This document shows, one piece after another, positions 55,235-64,000 of a stretch of 64,000 nucleotides of DNA (its first letter is position 1; the number at the start of each line of letters is the position of its first letter). The translations under genes and the position numbers were made by a program. The notes under the pieces were generated by a model. That model made no database searches, was not told the origin of the DNA, and saw only the letters and a program-made list of their open reading frames with translations. This DNA comes from Papilionanthe hookeriana x Papilionanthe teres. Taxonomy: Eukaryota; Streptophyta; Magnoliopsida; Asparagales; Orchidaceae. The stretch spans positions 72,747,306-72,811,305 of the forward strand of contig CM040426.1 of assembly GCA_022702705.1 (NCBI GenBank). The letters run 5' to 3'.

Positions 55235-55673
55235 CCTTGTAATAAAGTGTGCCCACTTTGATAAAACTGATACTAAGACCTTGGGGTTGATTAGGCCACT
55301 TCGTCAAACGGACGAGTTGAGTTTGATACACCGACATGCAATGCTTGCTCAACAGTTCATAATCAATAGCTTGTCAGCCTTGGTTGGAAAGTTGAACTGA
55401 CGAATTTGACGATCTACCTTACTACATCATCCGAGTTTTGGTCTGAAGTTTACAATGATGACCTTGTAATAAAGTGTGCCCATTTTGATAAAACCGATAC
55501 TATGACCTTGGGGTTGATTTGGCCATTTCGTCAAACGGGCGAGTTGAGTTCAATACATGGACATGTAATGCTCGCTCAACTGTTCATAATTGCCTTGGTC
55601 GGAAAGTTGAATTGACGAATTTGACGATCTGCCTTACTACATCATCCGAGTTTTGGTCTGAAGTTTACAATGA
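55235..55673. repeat. Tandem duplication, about 227 bp
   Basis: Units begin at 55235 and 55462 (ccttgtaataaagtgtgcc). The second unit lacks about 15 bp, and a further 'ccttatttt' starts at 55674. No gene is called. Confidence 0.85.
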
Positions 55674-58600
55674 CCTTATTTTACTTACTCAAGCTTGTTC
55701 AATCATTGTCATATTTTAGAAGGGAGGAAATGTGTTTGTAGTGCTAAAACCTTAAACCTCCTTTGGATTCTATTTTTCATATTTTAGCTAAAAATAAACT
55801 TTTTGGTTGCAATATTTAATATTTTCATTGGAATATTTAAATTAATATTAGAAAATTTAATCACACGATTTCATTTCTTTATTTGCATGCAATATTTTTG
55901 TAAATGAGAGATTATTTTATTAAGGCATTTAAGTATTATATACATAATTTTAATAGTATGATATTTACAATTATCTTTCAATAACATTAAAAGATAAGAT
56001 GATACATAGTTGTAAAAGATTTAACTATGTTAGATCAATTACTAAAAGAATAGCGATATAAATGAAAAGGTAATTTTTAGAGTTAAGGTTGCTGAAAAAG
56101 AAGAAATTTTTTGATGTGGCTCTTGATTTATGGTCATATGACACAATATGATATGATTTATGGGCCACATGACATACTGATCAATAAAGAAATCCTGGCC
56201 TCATCAAGCAAGTCAGAAGCAGTGTTGAGGCCTCAATAAAGGTGGCATTCAAATTCTGGAATGATTGCTGGATTTGTACGCCATATTTGCTCACAATATC
56301 TGAAGCTAATTAATGAAGTCTGGAATGAAAATTTTATACCATTATATCCCAACTCAATAAACTAATGACTGGCACCAATTAAGTTTATTAATTGTATAGA
56401 ATTAACAGAGTAAAAGAAGAAGAAATAAAATGATGAATGTTGAACTTCCATCTCCTTTTATGAATCAATGGAGAGATCTCTAATCATGGCACTGCCATGC
56501 CTGAAGAGTGAGTCAGCCAGCATTCTTCCAATGTGTGGACCTGATCAGTGCATGAACGGTCCTGATTGAACGCTGAAAATGATGTCTTACTTGTCTTCTA
56601 AAGAGACTCTACCTATGGCAATTACCTCCTCATCCAGTTATAGGCATTTATTCAAATAACTAGAAGGCATGCTATGAATATTCAAACATTTTTAAGAAAA
56701 CATGTGAGAATTTGGTAGTTTGGTGGCCAAACGTTTACATTCCAGAAGGCAACTATTCCCACTTGCTTTATTACAGTATTATAAGGTTTCTTATGGTTGA
56801 ATTAGTTAATTTGCTAACCAATCTGCGCAAGACATGGTTCAAATTATTTACTATGAAACAATATTCATTATTCCATAAAATTAAAAATAATAAAGTTAAC
56901 AGTAAAAAGCATGAAAAGCTCACATAGAATATTTTAAGAATATTTTACTCCCAAATGAATATTTAATCAGCTCTCTTTTAGCTTAGAAGAAAAAGAATAT
57001 CCTTTGTAACAACATTCTATTCTGTTAAAAGGGAGGGATAATGGCATTATTACCAAATCATATATAAAAAAATAATAATAGTGTGTCATGCAAAGAAGGG
57101 GAAGGAGTGTTCTTGAGTTTCAAATGTGTAGAGAAGTTTGGGTGCTGTGTAATTTGTACAATTCTCCTCTTTTTTTATAGTGAGGTATGGTGCGGCTTTG
57201 TAGTTTTTTTGTCGTTTTTGGGTTTTTCTATATTAAATACTGATATTTTTATATTTTATGTTTTTGTGCCATTCTGTTTTAAGTTTTACTTTGAATCTCT
57301 CGAATCGGATTCCGCATCTCTCCCAAACAGAAACTCCTCTTAGTGTCAATGTTCTACAAATTAATTTAGAAAATAAATGAATATCAGCTAAGAAGCTATA
57401 GAAGTAATAAGAAAGTTAAATGAGCTATTAAAAATGAACAATTAATTGAATCTTACCTCAATAGCCTATGGTTTGATGGCTGATTTTTTTTATTATATCC
57501 TACTCTGGTGCAAGATAACTTTTGCATTAGTCCAATGTATAATTAGTCAGCCTTTCAGTGACTCGTTTACTTTGACCCTTCTCTCTCGAAGCCCACAACC
57601 ATCAAGCTCTGGATCTAAATGATTCATGTACAAGAATCTTAACCCACTTATCTTCTCCTCTTTTCTTTTGAAGTGATTAATAATATTTTTTGTTAACAAT
57701 CAAGGTGCTAGCCAAATTGCTTGGCAATGTGGTTAACATCTTAGGTGGCTTAGTCAATGGCTTAACTCACTTTGACTCAATTAAGCTTGTTAAGTCGAAT
57801 AAATTTAGATTTGAAACTTCAAGCAATGCAGGTGCATCTGCACTCTTGTTGGACTGGTCATTTTTCTTGTGTCATATTTGCCTTGTAGATCTCTTTGTAT
57901 AGATATGTTGTAATGTTAAGTCTAATTCAAAGTTCTCTTTGATATCATTTTATTGAAAATTTATCCCACGAAGGAAAATTTTAATAAATGCAAACTCATA
58001 ATTTATTATCAAATACATCTCTAAAATTAAATCAATAAACTCTCTTTAGAAGGTCTGTTTTTTTTTTACTTTCTCTTTCTATGTTTCTCTTTGGACATTA
58101 TTTTCTCACTTTATTTCTAACGGTAATATTTGCTCTGAAGTAGAAAATATTATTTTCAGAGGGCTGCACGTCTGTAGGACATCCCAGATGCGGTCATGCC
58201 ATCATGTATCACATATCTGCTCATTCAGACCTTCGACCGAACGTGCGTTCGCCACACTTTATATTTGATCTAAGGCAAGGGGATATTTATAGATATCAAA
58301 AACTCGATTACATAACATGTTATAGAGCTATCCAATTAATCTTAATCATTCAACTTTTCCTACCGAGGATTTTCACTACATATCCAACCCACATATCCCA
58401 TTTATCACATCTACCATATCATTTTTTATATTTCTTATCTAACATTAAAGCATTATACAGGTTTTAGTATTTGCTTATTGATGTAATTATTGGACTTTCA
58501 AATAATAATTTAACACTATCAACTCCCACTCTATACTAAACCTTGAATTCCATAGCAATGTTGGGTTTTATTCATTTTGTATGCACATGGCTATTTATTT

Positions 58601-59105
58601 TGTATTTGATTTTGGGCAAAATAAATGATAATTAAAAGTTGGATGTCATAGAAATACAACAATTTTGTCTTCCTTTTGCAATTCAAGTTTGGCAAATTAA
58701 TTGATATCCATATCCAAGCCAATTATATATGTACAATGTCACCTTTCTCCATCTTATTAGCCAACAATTTCCTAAAAACCCCCTTTCATCATCAATAATG
58801 CCCCCTAAGCTCCTTTCATCGCCTGATCGAAAGCTTACAAACATCATTATTGACCGCCTGATTGTTTTAGCTTCATCTTATCCCCTTCTATCTACACTCA
58901 ACATAATCTTCTTCTTCCCCTATCATTACTAAGGATCTTTCCCTAATGATCTTCCTCACCACCGTATACTTACTTTGTACTCTCATTCAAAGAAAAAAAT
59001 CATTACATGCATTTTATCTTATTACATTAAACTCCACATTTTTCAATGTCTAACAAAATAAATAGTCATTTTTGAGGGATTTCATAACAAAATTAATAAA
59101 AAAAA
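55674..59105. other. AT-rich intergenic, no gene recognised
   Basis: Short frames (for example 57083-57343) encode only hydrophobic low-complexity peptides and are not called. 58150-58260 is locally richer in GC without a recognised feature. Confidence 0.45.
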
Positions 59106-59346
59106 GGAGCATTTACATGCGTACCACCCAGTTTCTTGTGTATTTTATTTACATATCACCTAAACTTTAATTTATACATTTATATCACCCAAAATATTTC
59201 GTATCACATCAAAACTATCAATATTTTTGAACTTACAAAGTGAAATGCACCTTTTCATGCACAGTAAAGGCATGACTGTATGTGAAAAATAAAGTTTAGG
59301 TGTTAGATATGTAAAAAGAATTGAGTGGTATGTATGTAAATCTTCC
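59106..59346. mobile_element. Inverted-repeat MITE-like element, about 240 bp
   Basis: The left end 'catttacatgcgtaccaccca' and the right end 'tgagtggtatgtatgtaaat' are inverted matches, as are the inner 'catatcacctaaacttt' and 'aaagtttaggtgttagatatg'. The same terminal phrase occurs in the arms of the large inverted repeat (43100-43150, 48475-48500). Confidence 0.7.
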
Positions 59347-60574
59347 AATTTAAAAATACCATTGGTTCCAAATGAATTCAAATCAATTATTATTCCTAAC
59401 CTCAGGCAATTGCCAGTTGAGTTCTTAGTATTCAGTACTACTATATATAATATGTTAGAAACTAAGTAGAAGGTTATAAATGGTGAATTGTTGATAAAAA
59501 AATAGAAAAACACAGGAATCTGAAAATGAAATTTAAACCAAGCAGCCGATAGTTGGATTCCTTTTTGTTTTAATTTTTAATTTAATTTTATTAATGTCAT
59601 AGAAGTCAGCTTTTGAAGCAGCAAGCTGGCTTCAAAGTTTGTCCTTGTATACCAAAATTTCTAGTATTCATATGCCTTTTTTCACGACGCCTACCAGTAG
59701 GTACGTATATAGAATGAATTATGGAACGTGTGGATATATGGCTTGCTGCTGCCTTCCACATACTTTACAGTGGACCATAGATAGTTCGTCAACATCATGA
59801 TGAGTCAATGATTGCCAAGACACTGTATGTGTCCTATTTTGACCTATTAGGTAAGAATCTGTTGACATTCTAATTTAAGAGTCCGTTTTGGGCACTTTAT
59901 AAGTCATGCAGAATCTGGCTTCGTGTCATGTTGAAAACTCTGTCTACCGCAATTGGGGTTTTTACATTACACGCAGGCCGAGAGTCGAACCCCGCAGTCG
60001 ACCCGAGGGCCGTGTTTCAGGATAAATTGCTTATCCTGAAATGCACAAACTGTCACAAACGGATTGAAAAATGATAAGAAAGAATAGGTCTAGCCTTCAT
60101 AATTTGAATTGGTGGGATGATGGGAAGGAGTTTGGCATTTATGGACCAAACTAACTAATGCTAAGGGTGGGCAAATTTATAAAATGTTAATTTTTTGTTT
60201 AGGTATTGGTAAAATAATATATTTAGAGTGGGGAAAATGACTAAATTACCTAAATTATAGAAATATGTTAAATTTTCTATCATTTATAGAAGAATGTCAA
60301 ATTTAGTTCCACCACTAAAGATATGAACGACCTCCTTCATTTGGACCTGTCAATGCCCGACTCTTTTTCAAAGTATTGGTTGTCCTTAGCAATTCATTGA
60401 TTGGCCGCAGGCCATAATATTAGTCATGTACTAATACTTTAATAAAATTCATATAATGTCATTTCCAACTATTAGATATTTTTATATCACTACAATATAT
60501 GCTTCAACTGACAACAATATTAAATTCACATGATGATAATTGCACAATTATTAAACTTAACATAAAATATTTTA

Positions 60575-60576
<2 letters not shown>
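59347..60576. other. Intergenic, no gene recognised
   Basis: Nothing supported. 59980-60030 is a short GC-rich patch with a tRNA-arm-like 'ggttcgactc' on the minus strand, but no cloverleaf can be built. Confidence 0.45.

Positions 60577-60650
<74 letters not shown>
60577..60650. repeat. (AT)n microsatellite
   Basis: 37 pure dinucleotides directly before the LINE RNase H relic. Confidence 0.95.
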
Positions 60651-60652
<2 letters not shown>

Positions 60653-61089
60653 TTTGCGAGATAGATTCGTTGGTTCTTTTGAATTATTGTAGGTATCTCA
60701 AATATTATCATTGGAGTGTTAACATTCAAACGAAGAAGATAACGGATTTGTCCAAAGACTTAGTTATCGGACTTGACTCATACAAAACGCGATGGTAATA
60801 TGGTGGCTAATCGGCATGCTAAAATTGGACTCAAATTAAATGATGCCTTGATTTCTAAAAGAGTTTCTTCTACCTTGAGGGACTTAACTCTTAATGATTT
60901 ATTCTGATTGTCTTTTTAGTTTATTTTTTTTTGTTTGTGTTTTCTTGTATTTTTTTCTTTTTTGGGGAAGATGACCTTTAGATTCTCTCTTTTTTTGTGC
61001 GTTATCGGGTGCGTTAGATAGTGACCTCTTTCCTATTTTTTCGTACTTCTTTTAGATTTAAACGCGTGAGTGATCGTATAACGCTCTTT

Positions 61090-61147
<58 letters not shown>
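60651..61147 (+). mobile_element. L1-type LINE 3' end: RNase H relic with (TA)n tail
   Basis: First frame: CEIDSLVLLNYCRYLKYYHW and KKITDLSKDLVIGLDSYKTR. After a frameshift near 60795: MVANRHAKIGLKLNDALISK and STLRDLTLNDLF. This is the RNase H-like C-terminus of plant LINEs (…VADRLAKIG…). It is followed by a T-rich 3' UTR and a (TA)n tail at 61093-61147 in place of poly-A. Confidence 0.75.
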
Positions 61148-61151
<4 letters not shown>

Positions 61152-61486
61152 ACAATTATCTTCTAATACAGTCAAAGCCATTCATTGGAAGGTATACCAT
61201 AAATATTCAAATATTCATTAGAAAAATGTTGAAAATGTGCTCTTTTCTCCATTAATCAATGCTTACATTCTGAAGGACAGCCTATCCCCTACTTGATTTT
61301 TTTTTAACTTATCATAATCGAATAGTTCAAATATACCACCGACTAAGTGGGGTTTCGTCTGATTAAATTCCTTTTTTTTAATATTTTGTGAAGTATGAAA
61401 GGAGAAAATAAAGAATTTACATTAATATGCATGAAAAGATCCAATAGAATATATGAGCCATGAAGAAAGTGAGTCAGTAGTTAGAG

Positions 61487-61686
61487 CCATTATTCCATAG
61501 GGAGCACGTACGCAGTCCGCACGCAGCTCCTCCGATACCCATCCAATACTCTCCCAATACCCATCCAATACTCTCCTAATACCCAATACCCAATACCCAA
61601 TAACCAATACCCTGTAAATACCCTCCCAGTACCCTTAAAATTCACACCCAGCGCTGGGTACGTGCTCCGGATGGAATAGTTCGCCT
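61487..61686. mobile_element. 200-bp Mutator-like MITE with CCCAATA repeats
   Basis: Terminal inverted match: ctattccat..ggagcacgtac. Left attattccatagggagcacgtac (61490-61512), right gtacgtgctccggatggaatag (61658-61679). Likely target duplication: agtagttagag (61476-61486) and agtagttaagag (61687-61698). The interior is (cccaatac/cccatccaatactct)n. Confidence 0.7.
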
Positions 61687-61698
61687 AGTAGTTAAGAG

Positions 61699-62434
61699 AG
61701 ATTATTGTCATTCAAGAATATTTTTAATTAATTTTTCAGTTTAGATGGAGTTGTCAAAACAAAGTTATTGTATTGTAACAACAATTCATTGGATTTAGTA
61801 TCAAATCATACAGAAAAAGACAATGATATGGATAAAATACTGTTAATCATGAATTATTACGTTAATATTCTAATTAATTAGGTGGAACAGATACATTAAT
61901 AGTACAGATATATGACAAATATACTTTATAGAATTGAAAGCATGGACTAATAGTAAAGAAATTAGATAATTCTACATTTAAATATATTCTATATAAGGAA
62001 ATAAAAACTAATAATTCAATTTATGTTAAACTATATTACTAATCTTTTCTATTTTCATGCATAATCATTAAAACTCTTTCATTAAGAAGAAAGGGAGTTA
62101 TGTAAAATCAATAAAAATAAAGAAAAAAATTTGAAATAAGCTATTGTGATTAACCTATTCGTTTGTTGAAGGGTTTTTCTTTTTTCTTTTCTTTTTCTTT
62201 TTGTAATTGTCTATTGAAGGGTGATTTTTATACTAAATCAAATCTATCAATACATTGTTCATGATTTAATGAATTCAATCACCGGTCTAATTTGATTTTT
62301 AAATCAGTTAGCAAGAATCCTCTCAGTGGGCATGATTGGATATATTAATTTTTTCGTTTACTACAACACCCACTAGTGCAATTATTAAGTGTGGAATCAA
62401 AATTTTAATTATTCAAATTAGTCATTTTTTTTCA
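61699..62434. other. AT-rich intergenic, nothing recognised
   Basis: No gene or repeat supported. Confidence 0.45.
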
Positions 62435-62570
62435 CAACCATCCTAATTGGTGGTTACCACAAAGTTCTAAATGGCGGCTACCATAAAATTCTAATTGGAG
62501 GCTATATTAAAGAAAGGCAACCTTAAAATTTTAAGTAGAAGCTATCCCTATAGTTCATAATGGAAGCAAT
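62435..62570. repeat. Short degenerate minisatellite, about 27-bp unit
   Basis: Units of 'ttctaattggtggctaccataaaa' type, four to five copies. Confidence 0.6.
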
Positions 62571-64000
62571 ACAAGTCTTCAATATCATTGAGATTAAAAA
62601 GTAAACTATTCACTAGGGAAGTCTATGTAAGTTTCACTTGTAAAGCATCCCACAAGCATAATAGAATAAAAAGGAGGAACAAATTATAGGAAGAGAGAAA
62701 GTAACATTTGTTATAGTGAAAAAAAAGAAACAGATGCATCATCAATGTCTTATTCTTCTCGTTTAACACTTATTTTCACAATAGTTAGTTAAGTCTTATC
62801 TTACTCGTTAGTAAAGCCAAAGTAATTTATTATTTGTTTAAACATATAAAATGTACGTATTATTTATCAAAATGTTTCTTTTGAATCTTAGAAAAATATT
62901 TGAGATCAATGTGATTATAGATGTGGGTAATCACCAAACCTTATTAATTTGTATGACTCTATTTAGGATATTTAGTGTTTATTCTTCCATTAGCATTTAA
63001 ATAATTTCTTAAAATTATTTCATGATCCTAAGAAATGGTATCCAAGCTTTCGTTTAAGAAGCTTTCAAATCAAAGCAGGAAATATGAAAAGATAAAAATT
63101 AGCAAGTTCAATGGCCAAAACCTTAAGAAATATAGATAGAAGACTATTTTGATCAAAGAAAATTTCATCAACCATTAAAGAGAGTAAATCCATATTTAAT
63201 TGATAAAAAGAGAAAAATTTAATGGAATAACAAGCTTCAACAGTCATTCATCTATGCTAATTAGTATATATATTTTTCCTTCAACATCATCAATAAAATG
63301 ACAACAACATGCATCATGTAGAAGCTCTGTAATATTTCACATATAATTTTATTAATCTATATATGTCAAAAAGAAGCTTCATTTATCTATGATAACATCG
63401 ATTTCAACTCAACCACAATGCAGTCAAACTTTGCAAACATTAATTTTAATGATGATATCTAGGCTTTGAAATGGATCTTATTCTTATTTGAGAGCTTGGA
63501 TGGTATGTAATAGTTATCAACAATCATTAATTTTTATGATTATTCCGCAATAAACTCAGTAACATCAGTGATATTACCCTTTGTAATGGTATTAAATGGC
63601 ATAAGAATTGTGAAAGTATTTAATTTGTTTATTTTAAATAATGACAAGAGAGCTTGGTCTTAAAATGTTGGCAACATCAAATAGAGGGATAAATACAAAT
63701 CTTGTGACAAGAATCCTTAGTCAAGCATAATATAATAACATCTCCAGATCACTCAGGTGCATACTATTATAGTGGCAAGCCTGACTAAATATTGAATGAA
63801 TGTTAAAAAAAAAGATGCATGAGCAATGCTAAAAGTCATATAAAGAGGTGATGAATGTTACTATGAAAAACAATCAAAATGAGTTTTTATTCATTGTAGT
63901 CTATCCAAGATAAGACTAGTCCCTTGATGTACTTGAAAAGTGAAAAATGTTTCTCATCAATTTCTCAAGGTAAAGAGACATGCACTCTTCTCACTACCAT
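62571..64000. other. AT-rich intergenic to window end, nothing recognised
   Basis: No splice-linked exons, domains or structured repeats seen. Confidence 0.45.

Noticed and set aside
57083..57343. 86-residue hydrophobic open frame
   Set aside because: Arises from T-rich DNA; low-complexity F/L/V peptide, no gene context.
59980..60030. tRNA-like 'ggttcgactc' on the minus strand
   Set aside because: No acceptor stem or anticodon arm can be paired around it.
60499..60798. Open frame with long IYIYIY run
   Set aside because: The IY run is only the (AT)n tract; the real signal is the LINE RNase H part after it.

Overview
The window is nuclear DNA of a flowering plant. It is AT-rich and gene-poor, with small exons, plant-type GT-AG introns, many (TA)n tracts and dense retrotransposon debris: Copia, Gypsy, L1-type and RTE-type LINEs, and small inverted-repeat elements. 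The species cannot be fixed from sequence alone. I found no bacterial features, CRISPR, rRNA or convincing tRNA.

Only two intact protein-coding genes are supported, both on the + strand. (1) 5019-8838 has four exons giving 360 residues: a FAD/NAD(P)H oxidoreductase of the plant 'apoptosis-inducing factor homolog' (AIFM2/FSP1-like) family. Its second intron appears to start with GC instead of GT. (2) 18107-49416 has seven exons giving 359 residues: an OSB-type organellar single-stranded-DNA-binding protein with a transit-like N-terminus, an OB-fold and two PDF motifs. Its 1,080 bp of coding sequence are spread over 31.3 kb, because intron 2 (16.5 kb), intron 3 (4.3 kb) and intron 5 (8.0 kb) are filled with nested mobile elements. 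All phases close across the six introns.

Layout: 1-4.9 kb is repeats (an LTR-like copy, a degenerate minisatellite, a decayed Copia RT/RNase H on the minus strand). 4.9-8.9 kb is the AIF-like gene; its intron 1 holds an inverted-repeat DNA element with an LTR nested inside. 9-17.9 kb is intergenic, with a Gypsy gag relic and diffuse LTR-type sequence. 18.1-49.4 kb is the OSB gene. Intron 2 carries three degenerate Gypsy pieces, a Copia protease-integrase relic, two RTE LINE tails, a duplicated GC-rich segment, two GC-rich minisatellites and an internally deleted L1-type LINE. Intron 5 carries another RTE tail and a 6.4-kb imperfect inverted repeat. 50-54.6 kb is a cluster of three related LTR-like units, two of them head to head. 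54.6-64 kb is AT-rich intergenic DNA with a 227-bp tandem duplication, small inverted-repeat elements and an L1 RNase H tail.

The two genes have no evident shared pathway. I see no clear new molecular system. What deserves a second look is architectural: the very long transposon-filled OSB gene, the duplicated PDF exon pair, the GC-AG intron, the giant hairpin in intron 5, and LINE copies bracketed by (TA)n on both sides.
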